Assembly (NCBI RefSeq): GCF_037975245.1
Contig: NC_092570.1
Span: 15,130,001 to 15,187,500, forward strand
Reading direction: 5' to 3'
DNA: 57,500 nucleotides
DNA from: Apostichopus japonicus
Taxonomy: Eukaryota; Echinodermata; Holothuroidea; Aspidochirotida; Stichopodidae
Numbering within the stretch: the first letter of the stretch is position 1; every line of letters begins with the position of its first letter. Positions 1 through 12,370 of this stretch are shown here, piece by piece. The translations under genes and the position numbers were made by a program. Below the pieces are notes generated by a model, which was not told where the DNA came from, ran no database searches, and saw only the letters and a program-made list of their open reading frames with translations.

Positions 1-685
1 TTCTATTAAGGAAAAGTGAGGAACCACCTCCCCACCTTTCGTCTTGAAAAAAAAAACATTCCAAATATTGTGACTTGTGATACAGAATGCACATGATACT
101 GCGTCATTGACCACAGGCATTTAACACATAAAGGTGACCAATTCTGCAGTAAACAGTTCCGCGTATGACACCTTAGAAGTTTTAAGTGGATTCCTTTTCG
201 ATGCTATTTGCATGAAAAGGCGACAGGAATCACGTTTAAGAGCGTCAATATTGCCAAAACACAAAAGTCAGTTGGAATTACAACTGAACATATATAATAT
301 AAGCGAGGGTATAGACACATAGCCTAACTAACGTCTCGTTATGACGAAATATACGTTTTTTACCCTTCGGTCCCAAAGTAAGTAACAACTGCTGGCAATC
401 ACAGACACCCTTGATGGTAAACTAACGCTTACAGAAATACAGAATTACACTTCTGGGAAAACCCCACAGCACCGTAGACAGAAAGAATCTGCAATATTCA
501 CGTCATTGCAAATGTATGGTTGAGTTTCTTTGCGTTTAAGTATTACACCACATATGACGCCTGGATACCATTAATTGTGATCACTAAACACTACTCCAAA
601 CATGTACCGACTAATATTTTGCACGAAAAACGGCTCGAATCTTACAAAATGTAGCAAAAAGGATGAACAGTTTCGTAAGCCAAAT
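1..685. other. non-coding, no feature seen
   Basis: AT-rich single-copy-looking sequence. Reading frames are short and start on non-ATG codons, and no protein family is recognisable. No RNA gene or repeat structure was seen. Confidence 0.6.
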
Positions 686-693
686 GTTTAATG

Positions 694-1023
694 CAAGGGC
701 GTAGGAACCGGGGGGCTGGGGGCGCCAGCCCCCCAGTGAAAAATATGGAGGGCGGAATTATCATTCCGCCCCCCCCCCCCCGCTTCGCAAGTCAGAAAAC
801 CCCCTTTTCATTTCCAAATGAGAAAAAAATCTCATTTGGAGCACCAAATTGCATCTAAGGCCAGGGGAAAATACAAAATTATATACAAAATGGAGTGGGT
901 GTTGAAGTGTGCTATATTGCACCAAATTGCATCTGAAGCCACCTGGAATTAGACCCCTCCCCCAGGCCGGCCATCAGTCTTCAGCCCCCCCCCCCCACTC
1001 AAAAGTACCTTCCTACGCCACTG
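694..1023. mobile_element. hAT-like miniature inverted-repeat element with 8-bp target duplication
   Basis: The 330-bp segment is bounded by imperfect terminal inverted repeats: CAAGGGCGTAGGAA on the left and, reading in from the right, CAGTGGCGTAGGAA (12 of 14 match). It is flanked by a perfect 8-bp direct repeat GTTTAATG at 686-693 and 1024-1031. A CA(G)-starting terminus and 8-bp target duplication are typical of hAT transposons. There is no transposase frame, so it is non-autonomous. Inside are a GC-rich foldback near 710-740, C-tracts near 770-781 and 985-997, and a 28-bp imperfect direct repeat at 841-868 and 919-946. The hAT assignment is inference from ends and duplication length. Confidence 0.75.
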
Positions 1024-1031
1024 GTTTAATG

Positions 1032-4000
1032 CCTCCGTACTGAGCAATACCTGTGAAATTTCTGGATTATGGACTGTCTGCGAACGATATATATGTAACA
1101 TAACTCTGATGGTTTAAAGTACCTTATAAGCCAGGAACACCGTTTCTTGAGTACCTCGTTACTATCGTATATAATACATCGCGTACTCCGTTTTTCGCGT
1201 CCCTTATTGCTCGGGTACCTATAGTTCCTCTCGTACCCCGTATCATTATTCAAACACGGTTTTTTAAGTTCATGGTAAGTGAACCTACCGTTTGAAACCT
1301 CCTTACTCTTGAACTTAGTTCTTGTACTTCTTAACTGCCTGGTACTATCGACTATCTTGTTATTTCACCTACGGGGTATTCATTTGCATGATTTTGATAA
1401 TCCATGTATATCTTTGTACCAAATTAAATTAATCTATTTTGATAATTGAGAGAAATGATTGCCTCTGGTTCTACGGATATGTCGAAGATTATTATACCCA
1501 ACTCTCAATATATGATTAAAAAAAGAGACAAAAATTGGAACAGAAAACCACTGAAATAAATCTCTCTAGAATGATAGAATATTAATTTAACCCTATGGTG
1601 AGCGGAAAGCCGATAAACTTTTACTTCTCAGCTAAAAAAAAAAAAAAAAATGTGGATAGGAGAAAATTAAAGCACGGGAAAAGTAGGTACGTACTATATG
1701 CACACATGTCAGTTATACGGTGTATAGGAGAGCGACCTTAGTTTATCGAAACATGACTATACGAATTGTTGTTAGTCGTGGTAGGCTGAGCAAATTTATT
1801 GCGTTTAATAAAAAAAGGAAAAAAAAAGCCCAGCAAATCTAGAAATAGCGTGTTTCTAATGAGTCATATTAATTTCAAATCAAGTTTACACTATTGCGCA
1901 TTTCTGATCAGGAATTTATGTTTTTGGTAAGAAAAAAATAATTAATAATAATTAATTTAGCGAAAGAAAAAACAATTAATATTGGAAGCACTGTATAGAT
2001 AACCATCAATATTACAGTCCTCTCACAGCAAGGGCTACTGCATGCCTGCATGCCTAGCTCTAATTTAAATAGGTTTTTGAATGTCTGAGCTATGATGGCC
2101 AAACATTTTGCAGATTATTACTCAAATGGGATTCCAGTTTGATAAAACTAACAGCCCCCTCTCTATCACCCCCATCCCCTCCCCAATAAAACCAAATAAT
2201 ATTTAATGAGCTCGCTTGTAGTGGAACTGATTCGACCCTAACCGCTTCGTCACCAGGACAACAGTTTCATCTTAGCTTGGGCGCTGGGCATAGGGTTGAG
2301 TCGGTGCGGGTGGGGGAGGGGGGGGGGAGGTACATTCCCAGGGCTAGATGGACATGTGGAAAAATCCGTCATTGGAAATGGGTACTCCTTTCATTCTGCA
2401 AATTAAGTTCTTTTCATTACCAAATAGGGAGGGAGAACTTCTAATTTATAAAAAAGGGGACTTTTTCACAAAACATAGGGTGTATGTCGAGGGAAGGGGT
2501 GTATCACTACACCCTCAGCTCCGCCATCCCTTCATATTACAGTTGTACTAAAGTGATATGAATATTTCACTATTTTCTTCATCTTTTGGAAACATCTTTT
2601 GGAAACTTCACACGTCAAGGGGGGGGGGGGGTGGGGGTGAAGCTGTATCACTGAAGAGAAGAAGTTTATAAACAAGACTTTTTACGAAAAGTACATGTAA
2701 AGTCAAGGGTGTATCATACAGTATATGTCACCCAAATTAATTATAGATAACACATGTCGCTTTCATTCTGTCCATATTTGCTTTGATCTACCGTTTACAT
2801 ACCATATATGCATGGTCCGTGATGATTAACCGGTGTTTCTATCCGTCAGAAGTATCCGTTATTTTGCCTTCCGTCCTTGACACTTGCTCATCCATGAAAA
2901 AGGGGGAAAAAACAAAAAAGAAAACGGTGTTAGCAATACACACCACCTGAGTAATAAACTGAAGAAGGTGTGATTATTTGACAAAAAAATGGTGCAATTT
3001 GTTATTGACGTAACCTTACCCTTTAAAACACGTCTTTTATTATTGTTTTTATCTCGTAAACTGTCAGCCTTTTTTGATCTTTATTTTTTGTATACAAATA
3101 AAAATATGTATAGATTTATATGCATATATTCGTGACAATAGTTGTGAAAATTCACAAGTCATTTTCCCATGGTCAAATTGACTCTCCTCAAGGATTCATA
3201 AACTTATATAAAAAAAACAAAAACATATTTTTAGCTTTTGACGGACATTTTTAATTTAAAACAATTGTACCAAATCTGAAAGAAGGTTGGAACCCATCTA
3301 CTAAAGTAGGACGCCCTGTTAGATGTTTTCACCATGAAGTGAAGGTTAATGCGTGCCTGTCATAGTTGGACTTTTAAGGCCCCGGACGCAGAATTCTATT
3401 CTATGATGTCTACTGTCTACTGCGTCTACTGGAGAGGTGGACCTTTCTTATTAATATTTTTTACATTGACAACCTCTTAAAGGGATATTTGTATAATGAA
3501 GGGTGCATACTGGTGGAATAAAAAGGTGCAACACATTTTTGTAACAAAATCAATTTGTTTTGTGACATTTTGACGCAGTACGTGTTAACGTCCCTTCACC
3601 GACGCAACATCATCCTCTACCCAGGAAAATATGAATCTTTGTAAAGCTAAAAAAAAAAGAAGTGAACAAATATGTCCTGCTATTTTTTCCACAGTTTTGC
3701 GTGATATTTAAAACATGTATTGATGTTATTTATAACCCTGTCCCTATGTTCTTGAAACTTTGTCTGTTAAAGGGTAACTTTGTCATTCGTCCTGTAAACG
3801 TAAAGAGATCGAAGGGCCTTATAATTGGTATGACGAATTATCGTGGCATAAGATCTATCAGACCGCCCGAACCGTCTCTCTGAAATATCTTTGAATTCAT
3901 TCCGTGATATTTTAGCATGCTGTTAATTAACAACCATTATGATGTATCTTTTTTTTATTTAGCCTAACTACAAACAAAAAAATTATAACTACCAAATATG

Positions 4001-5019
4001 TGGCAGTATTTTTTTCTACCCGCCTGAACAACGACGCATCTCCTTACAACTTGAAATATGTTATATATGGTTCTGTACAAAAAAAAATGCGGATATATAC
4101 AATACCGTATGTAACTTCCGCAGACATATGTAACGTGGACTGACGGCTAATCATGGAAGATTAAAAAAAAAACAGAAAATTCTATGAAGAAACTTAAACC
4201 GAGACAAGTGAATCTGTTTTCGGAAGATAAATCGTCAAGAATTAAGACAAATTTAGATTTATTTTTAGATTATTTTTTTTTGTGAATCATTCTTCTAATT
4301 TAGAAAGACCATTATCAACCTGAACTTTTGTGTATAACATACTCTCAAACTTCAAATAAATAAATTCATGCCCACGGCTGACAATTCTACTGCAAGTTTC
4401 AAATTTATCGCAGATATAGTTGGGTTTTGTCTTAATATAAACAGACAAGAACATATACATTAATTAGACAATGCCAATGCTTTCCTCCTCCTCCTCCGAC
4501 GACGACAAAAGGAGTTCACAATTTATGTCTATGTAACATTTGTCAATATTATGTCATATTAAGTGGCTCGTTTTGGGGAAGCGAGCAGAATTTGGTTACT
4601 TGGGTATTTTGTCATAAACAATAATGAAGCGAAAAAGATATAACAACAACAAAACGCTTGTCGTATAGTACCAGCCACTCTTGAATCTTGTCAATTCAGT
4701 GAAATCAAATCCAAAGGTGAAATCAACTTTTCAACGAAAAATTCACCTTTTAGTCCCACCTTTTTTTTCGGTCGAGCGACGTTGTGTTGTAAGTGTTATA
4801 TGTTTTACAAGTTTTGTGATTATAAGAAATCTCGGGGTTTTGTTAATTTTTGGTTCGAGGGCAAAGGGAGGCACCATCCAATTACGTTGTATTTAGTTGG
4901 TATTGCTCAGAAAAGAAAAATAAATACAATAAGGTAATTTAGTAGTAATAGTGACGTTGCATTTACACAGCACAGTTTATTGTCTGGAATGATGAAATCG
5001 TGGTCGTGAAAAAGTTATC
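1032..5019. other. non-coding, AT-rich, no gene seen
   Basis: No supported coding exon on either strand. It holds G-runs near 2310-2332 and 2618-2635, several A/T homopolymers and scattered AT-rich stretches. Reading frames here are short, mostly non-ATG and without recognisable motifs. Confidence 0.55.
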
Positions 5020-5076
5020 AATATATATATATATATATAAACATATACATACATATATATGAATATATGTTTATAT

Positions 5077-5121
<45 letters not shown>

Positions 5122-5170
5122 AACATATATACATATACATATATACATACATATATATAAATATAAATAT

Positions 5171-5215
<45 letters not shown>

Positions 5216-5350
5216 CATATACATATATATATACTGTATATCTATATCTATAAATAAATATATATATATATACATATACACACACACATATATATATATC
5301 TATATCTATATCTATAAATAAATAAATATATATATATATATATATATAGA
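5020..5350. repeat. compound AT/AC-rich microsatellite
   Basis: About 330 bp of TA dinucleotides interrupted by CATATA, AAATATA and CTATAT variants and short ACAC runs. It is open in several frames (Tyr-Ile-Tyr repeats) only because the dinucleotide has no stop codon in those phases; it is not coding. Confidence 0.95.
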
Positions 5351-6990
5351 TCGGTTAAGATTTGACAACCTTTAACTGTAGACTCGAGGCGTTGCAATAA
5401 GCTATATATAATAAGCTATATATAATTGTCATTCCCGAGGATATTCAATGGGGCTCCTACAGGAAGGCTATGGACACAAAACACGTGTTGCTGTAGATTA
5501 ATATAAACTGTTTCGTACTAGAAGTATGGAATCGAACACCAGGCTTAGTCTTGGGATATAGTTCAAATAAATTCATAAACAGTGAAACGTGTCCCCTTTT
5601 AACAGCAGAAAACGCCTTCTTCTGTAACGCACCGTTACATCCTGATATTGTCTACTTTACCTTTGACGTCATGCGAACCTTAGCATCGCGCAATGAATAA
5701 ATATATATATATAATAATATAAATATATAATATTTTTTCATGAATAAAACTGGAGTTAATTAACTTACAAAATTTCATTCGAAATGTTATGAACTTTGAG
5801 TGACTTAGCGACACAGAATAGCCAGTCCTTCCATTTAGAAAGTCATAGAGAAAATCGTTCCGTGCAAAACCTCACGTACCACGCACATGACTGTAAACAC
5901 TGAGCGGCCCCTATACGTAGAATATGTGATGTGCATTGTTAGATCCATTGCATATTATTTGCGGTATTTAGTTTTTTCCATCCGTATATATGTTTGTTCA
6001 TATAAATTACCAATGAGGTGTTGCGTTTGTTACTTTTATTACACCTTTTTAAGTTTATAACAGGGGGACGCTATCATGTAGAACTCATATACGAAAGGTT
6101 GTTTCTTCTCGTTGGTATTTATATATATATATATTATATATATATTATATATATATATATATATATATTCATACATAGCGAGTGATTGGAAGTAAAACAG
6201 TCAATGTTTGGATTTAATCCCCCCCCCCCTCCCCAACAAGTGTCATGTACCAAATCGCCTTGCATGGCAGCTTAGGCTACAGCAAGTTGCATTCTTCTAT
6301 CCTTCTTTTGTCAAATTAATTCCGTTGACTAAAATACTTATATTGCTATAATTTGAAAATCTGTTCACATTTGCCTCGTCAGCAAGTCGCATTTTTCCTC
6401 CTTATCTTGTACACTTCAGAGAGTGTCTGATACTTAACCGAGAAAAAACAAGAAGGCATTTATCCTATTATTGTCCAAAAAATCAACAAGTATATTTGAC
6501 TATATATAGTAAATGAAGTACAATATACTGGTACGATAAGATTCATGTATGATGTTACTTTGGTCTGTTTACAGTAAATTATAGCTAAGCATATATATCG
6601 GAAGCAGGTTAACCTCATTTTGATTCTTAAGTGGATTCTTATAATTTCACAAGTGACAATCCCGCGGCATTCTCAAATTGAATTTTGAATTTAGATTTCC
6701 AAAGGAAACAATTGACCCACATGGTGGAGAGGGTCGACTTTATTTGAAAAACTTTAACGTCAAGAGAGACTTGTGTAATTATGCACCGTTAAACAATGAT
6801 AAAGTGCAGTGTAGGAAAGAAATCTCTCTATTCATTTACATGGTAGGATACTTTGACCAATTTGTTTATTTATATTTGTGGTCGGACGAATGGTTAGCTA
6901 ATATCATGTGACAGAGAACGTTATATTTCATGGCAGTGTAAAATATAGTTCAGGGTGAAAATGGAGTTATGATTGATTTGCATTGTGGTG

Positions 6991-6991
<1 letters not shown>
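5351..6991. other. non-coding with short AT repeats
   Basis: Contains AT-rich simple repeats at about 5697-5735 and 6117-6171 and a C-run near 6220-6230. A tandem copy of a short motif (AGCTATATATAAT) lies at 5400-5428. No gene is supported. Confidence 0.55.

Positions 6992-7029
<38 letters not shown>
6992..7029. repeat. (AT)n microsatellite
   Basis: Perfect AT dinucleotide run immediately abutting the tRNA-like repeat that follows. The second copy of that repeat near 55.6 kb has an AT run in the same place. Confidence 0.95.
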
Positions 7030-7032
<3 letters not shown>

Positions 7033-7262
7033 GAAATCGTAATGAGTTGGAAAATCAAGAACAGTGAAAAAACTTCCAGCCTCCATCGGGATTCGAACCC
7101 GGGCCTCCCGCTTTATTTGCGGATACCCTAACCACTAGGCTATGGACGCTGATTGTACATCTAGAGGTTCGAAACCGGTAAGGAAGGTCGTAATTCTACT
7201 GTAGGCGTTTTTAACTTGTATCGAACAATACTAGTTCTGTTTTGGTGACATATTTTGCATTA

Positions 7263-7266
<4 letters not shown>
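7030..7266 (-). mobile_element. tRNA-like SINE-type repeat, copy 1
   Basis: Read on the minus strand, 7149-7079 folds as a tRNA-like cloverleaf: acceptor stem pairing 6 of 7, an A-box-like segment (TAGCCTAGTGGTTAGGG), a 5-bp anticodon stem and a perfect B box GGTTCGAATCC. Position 33 of the anticodon loop is A instead of U, so it is unlikely to be a working tRNA. About 110 bp on one side and 50 bp on the other are shared with the copy at 55634-55857. Both copies sit between AT microsatellites. A second B-box-like word, GGTTCGAAACC, occurs on the opposite strand near 7164-7174. I infer a tRNA-derived SINE or a related repeat. Confidence 0.7.

Positions 7267-7356
<90 letters not shown>
7267..7356. 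repeat. (AT)n microsatellite
   Basis: Ninety bp of nearly perfect AT dinucleotides with one TTT interruption. It forms the other border of the tRNA-like repeat. Tyr-Ile reading frames across it are artefacts. Confidence 0.95.
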
Positions 7357-7358
<2 letters not shown>

Positions 7359-8632
7359 CTATGTGTGCTTCCATTATCTCCTCTAAGCCTCTGTATGATG
7401 ATGCATGTATACTGTACTAGATCCATCAAAATTAACGCATCAATACACATACCTCTCTCAGCAAATGCTGCTCTGGGGCAAAATGAAGCATTTTCTCTTT
7501 GTTGTCCCTCATTTTCGGTACGTCGGCACACGTTCCACATAAACCATGACATAAATTCCATTCGCATTTGTTAACGTTAACAACGAAAAAGATATACGGT
7601 TGGCCTACATTGCGGTCAATAAGACGTTAAGGAAATTTCACTTTGATCGCCCGTCAAAATTTTCACAATTTCACCAAAATTACTGTCTCCCTATGAATGT
7701 TTCATTACAATCGTCAAAAAAAAAAAAAAAAAAACAGCCCCCCCCCCAAAAAAAAAACGAGCTTTTCGACAGCCGAATGACATTTCAAGAAATAAATCTA
7801 TTTTAGGGTAAAAATAAAAAATATAATTCAAATAAGTTTAACCTACTTTTCCTTTTGGATGCATGAAGTTAGATATTTATACACTGCAGGTAAACCAAAA
7901 ATTAGATTAATGGAATTAAGAAGTGTTTGCTTTTGTTTCTTGCCTTCCAATGGGGCTGTTTCTTTACATATGTAGAGAGATTGGAATGTAGTTAGTGCAC
8001 TATATAATAAATAATATCCATTATTTCATTTTGTCATGCATGGTTAATTTAATAATGTTTGTTAGGATTTAATGGCAGAAGTTCCTGTGATAATACACTT
8101 ACATACGATATAGACATAACGAGTATACATGCGTTGCATGCATGCGCGTCATGAATATGCACGGTCATGAATATATATTATATACGTTTCGGATATTTTA
8201 AGCCTTTGACTAAAGTCACTCACATTTGTCTTTGTGTCTTGTAGGAAACTTGATGAAGATATTATTTGACATATTTTTTTAATATCATTTTTAAGTTTGC
8301 AAAAGAAACGAAACCAAACATAATATAGCTAATAAAGGTTTTTTTATTTTTTATTATATTATATATATTTTTTATTTACTTATTTTTATGACTGTATCGG
8401 GCATTCTATTTATAGTGTATAGAGGCAAATCAATGAGGTTGCCTAGGATAGGGAATTTACAAAAAAAGGAGATAAAATTTCCCTCAAAGCTTGTATCGGA
8501 TAAAATTAGTATCATAGATAAAAAAAACACGGGCTTTTACGAGAATTGCGTGTGGGTGGATGTTTGTTTGGACGTGTGCGTGTGTGGGAGTGCTAAGCTA
8601 ACATAATCTAGCATATCTGGTAAGAGTGATGT
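7357..8632. other. non-coding, no gene seen
   Basis: Ordinary AT-rich sequence. A long A-run followed by a C-run and another A-run lies at about 7718-7757, and T/A-rich low complexity at 8335-8390. No recognisable protein or RNA. Confidence 0.55.
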
Positions 8633-8706
8633 TGGGAGGGAGGAGGGGGGGCTAAAGGTGGGGGGCTAAAGGTGGGGGGGTGAAGGTCGGGGAGGGGAAC
8701 TGGAGG
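8633..8706 (+). repeat. G-rich block with tandem CTAAAGGTGGGG units
   Basis: Six or more G-runs of three or longer in 75 bp, including two tandem copies of GGGGGGCTAAAGGTGG followed by a TGAAGGTCGG variant. The pattern could form a G-quadruplex on the plus strand. No gene is adjacent. Confidence 0.7.
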
Positions 8707-10497
8707 GGTTGACACTAATGTCGGTTTACCTACGTGAAACGAATCATTGTTGACTGTACCGTGAGAGACAACAGAACTACAAAAACAGTTTCACATGTTG
8801 CTCATGTGTGACGTCACAACTTATTGACAATACATGCATGCATTTTCACTCTTCCCAAATGAATTGAATAATTCTTTAAATTTTGATTTCACATTAGTTA
8901 TTAAGTATTTCTATATTATGATTCATTTTTTTATTCGTATTTAAATGAAATCAGTATACCGTACCATATGCATGGTTGTCAGGTTTTAAAATACTTCGGA
9001 ATTACATTAGTAGACTATACGTTAATACATTTAAATGCCGGTCTATCGTTTTTTTTCCTATACATAATAAGAATTACAAGATATTTTATTTAAGAAACCA
9101 GCTTACAAGTCTATTCTAATAAATGGCAAATCAAGAAAATGTGAACTGTTGAATTCTGCGATAAATTTAAATTTGCAAGAAGTGTTGGAAAGTTTAATTA
9201 CTGAAGGACAAACAGCCAGAATAAGAATAGTGTATATATTTATATAACTACAAATTTCCTTCTCCATGCATGTGTTTTGTATAATAACGTCAGTTGTTAA
9301 TGCCTTTCCTGTTGGCTGATAGGGAAAAACTTTTCATTGATTTCGTACCATGTCCAGAAATATTACTAGTATTGTGTAACTTTAATATATAAAGAAAAAC
9401 AGAAAAATCAATAATAAACGAAGGAGACGCAATGGTTTCCAAGCAATGATAATATATTGAGCACTTACCAATAATTCTTTCAATTATATCACTTCCTTAA
9501 CAGCGAGTTCAAACATTTCAACATTAGGCCCTTTAAACATAATATTACTTACACAAACGCCTCAGTGCAATAATCACTATCATATCCGATCGATAAAAAG
9601 GTTATCATATATTTTATATCTTCAACTTAATAACATTTATTCCAACTTCTTCAATGAATTCTATATCTTTAACGTTGTCCAAGCAAGTATTTTATTAATA
9701 ACTTCAGATACACATCTGAAGTTATGCTTCTAGGGATAAACAGTGTGTCTGTCGGATTTCTAAAGCTGCGCATATTACCCTTAAATCTCAACAAATGTTG
9801 AAACTCAAATCTGTTTTTATCCGGGAGAATAAAGGTCTTTAGACATAAAGATTTTCTATTTTAAGAATTTGTCTTCAAATTCGTCCTATATTCGTAGTGA
9901 TGACGTCATGAATGTGTTGCCATGGTTACACTGTACTTAAGCGCGTATTATTAATATCGCGGCAGTAAAAAGTCGCGTTTTTTCCCCCTTTTTTGATAAC
10001 TGAAGCTAAATGTAACAGAATTAGAACAGGTAGAAATATTTTTTTTTTGTTCTCTTAGAGAGAGCAAAGGTACATATGATTAAAATAAAACTCAGCATCT
10101 TAGAAAATGAATTACAAAGGATACATTAATCAAAACTATCACTTTTAGCTCATATGATAGACATCTTTATGATGAGCACCCCCTCGAAATATCTAAGCCA
10201 CTTTTTGGGACATATCCTTGGTTAAAAGTCGCTTCTGGGAGTTGTCATTTTGTTAAGGTGTGATGTCGTAGCGCCACAAGGACGTAGAAACCTTTCACGC
10301 TATAGATTTTTGTAAAAATATTTTCATTTTTTTTCTTCATATTTTTCAACCATTGTTGCCTCTGAAACCAGTGTTGGAACCAGTGTTGGAACTTTTATAT
10401 TAGATTCAGCATTTTCCAAAAAAAAAATATACCATTGCATGAAATCAACATTGTAATGAATTATGATCATCATGACGTTTCGAATCACACGTGACTC
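8707..10497. other. non-coding, no gene seen
   Basis: AT-rich unique-looking sequence with no supported exon, RNA gene or long repeat. Confidence 0.55.
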
Positions 10498-10568
10498 TAT
10501 GATGTCATATGATGTCATATGATGTCATATGATGTCAAATGATGTCATATGATTTCATAATGATGTCA
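10498..10568. repeat. 10-bp tandem repeat TATGATGTCA with CRE-like cores
   Basis: Seven near-identical decamers in a row. Six carry TGATGTCA, one base from the CRE/ATF palindrome TGACGTCA; the sixth unit reads TGATTTCA. The repeat is clear. Binding by bZIP factors is only a possibility. Confidence 0.85.
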
Positions 10569-11843
10569 TACCTAGACTTGCTCAAGTCGTCTTTTTTATT
10601 TCATTGTTCTTTGTGTTTGTCAAAGTGTATTTGGTTTAAATGATATCTTCTCATGCCCATTTGTGTGATTTTACCACTTTGGTGATAATAAAACTAACTA
10701 CCTGATTTTTTTTAATATATTTTTGTATTAATTAATCCAAATTGTCTTATGATCAAGAGATTACCCCGGCCATGCACTGCACCATCCCACCCAACCTCAG
10801 TTTAGGTCTTGTTCACTGAAAGAAGATCTCCGCATAGCTTTCTGTGGAGTTACAGGCAATAATAATAATAATAATAACAATTATAAAAATAATAATAATA
10901 AGAAGAAAGGAAGATCATTCGTGCTGAGCATATTGACCTGACGTGAAGGTAACTTTTAACACGAGATGTGTAAAGGAAGCATGAATGACCTCAGCATAGG
11001 TTTCCAGAAATTCCTTGACATTTCTTAGCCGATAATAACTTAGCCTTTTCCCCTTCTCAAGCATTATCTTTACCCAAATATGAGCCACTAATAATAATAA
11101 TAATAATAATAATTAAATATTAAATATTGTATTAACAGTTGTTTATAAAATGGTATGTCTGTAAATCTCAATGTACTATAAAATATATATTTCATTTTCT
11201 TACCAGATGAATTACACAGGCACACATACACGCAGACACACACAAAACCTCAAATATGAAAAATGCAAATTAAAAAAAAAAAAAAAAAAATCAAGGACTA
11301 CTTTCACGAAAGAGCTATCACCATAATCAGCTTACTTATTAAAACTATGACATAAATCCCTTTTATTTTATTTTTTTTTCAGAATCCGAAGGACACACAC
11401 ATTAATCAAATATTTCGAGTTGCTTGAAAATGTTTTGCCCGAAGTATTTATGGTTCTCGTAATTTTATGCAAAATGTTTTTTGTATACATAATATTAGCG
11501 TGTAAATTTTAACGTACGCATTTTGAAAAGTATACTATAAGAAATCATGAGATACGTAACTATAGTTTCATACGCCATGTAGGATGCGCAAGGATATTTT
11601 CAAGGATATGTTTTTCATGTTGGCATGGTTTCAAACTTTGTATGAATACTATTACAAGGTTGCAGGCATAATGAGTATGTAGGGAAGTGGTACGATAAAT
11701 TTAAATTCATACTGAAAAATCAAAATGGAAACGAGCATATATACCACTGAATACCAGTTTTGGGACATCCTGCAATGAAAAGCAACTGCCTCCCCTCACA
11801 TACCCCACCCCGTGCCTGGTGCATTGTTCCGAAAGTCTGTGCT
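10569..11843. other. non-coding with (AAT)n tracts
   Basis: Contains AAT trinucleotide runs at about 10858-10902 and 11088-11115, a short CA-rich stretch near 11220-11245 and an A-run near 11272-11290. No gene is supported. Confidence 0.55.
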
Positions 11844-12370
11844 AATGAGATAATATGAGACAGTATGAGATAGTATAATGTAGTATGAGATAGTATGAGA
11901 TATTAAGAGATGTATAATGTAGTATGATATAGTATGAGGTAGTACGAGATATATAGTATGAGGTAGTATAATGTAGTACTAGAAAGTACGTGATAGTATG
12001 AGATATTAAGAGATGTATAATGTAGTATGATATAGGACGAGATAGTATAATGTAGTATGAGATAGTATGAGTTAGTGCGAGATAGTATGATATAGTACGA
12101 GATAGTATGAGGTAGTATAATGTAGTGCGATGTAGTATGAGGTAGTACGAGATAGTATAAGGTAGTATGAGATATCATAAGGTAGTATGAGATAGTATGA
12201 GATAGTATAAGGTATTACTAGATAGTACGAGATAGTATGAGATAGTATAAGGTACTATGAGATAGTATAAGGTACTATGATATAGTATAAGGTTGTATAA
12301 GATAGTATAAGGTAGTATGATATAGTAAGATATAGTAAAAGGTAGTACGAGATAGTATGAGATGGTATGA
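11844..12370. repeat. decamer satellite (TAGTATGAGA-type)
   Basis: About 52 degenerate copies of a 10-bp unit (TAGTATGAGA, with TATAA, TACGA and GGTAG variants). A variant block starting TATTAAGAGA recurs at 11901 and 12004, so the array grew partly by duplication of a roughly 103-bp segment. Reading frames across it are artefacts. Confidence 0.9.

Noticed and set aside
4977-5287. Long Tyr/Ile reading frames across AT arrays (also at 7242-7574, 20040-20616, 27110-27359, 28611-28841, 28961-29179, 55563-55985)
   Set aside because: They are produced by stop-free phases of AT dinucleotide repeats.
7079-7149. Functional tRNA gene
   Set aside because: Loop position 33 is not U, acceptor and T stems have mismatches, and it is part of a longer repeated unit.
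10498-10568. CRISPR-like repeat array (also 11844-12370 and 44187-44490)
   Set aside because: Units are directly tandem with no unique spacers, and the DNA is metazoan.
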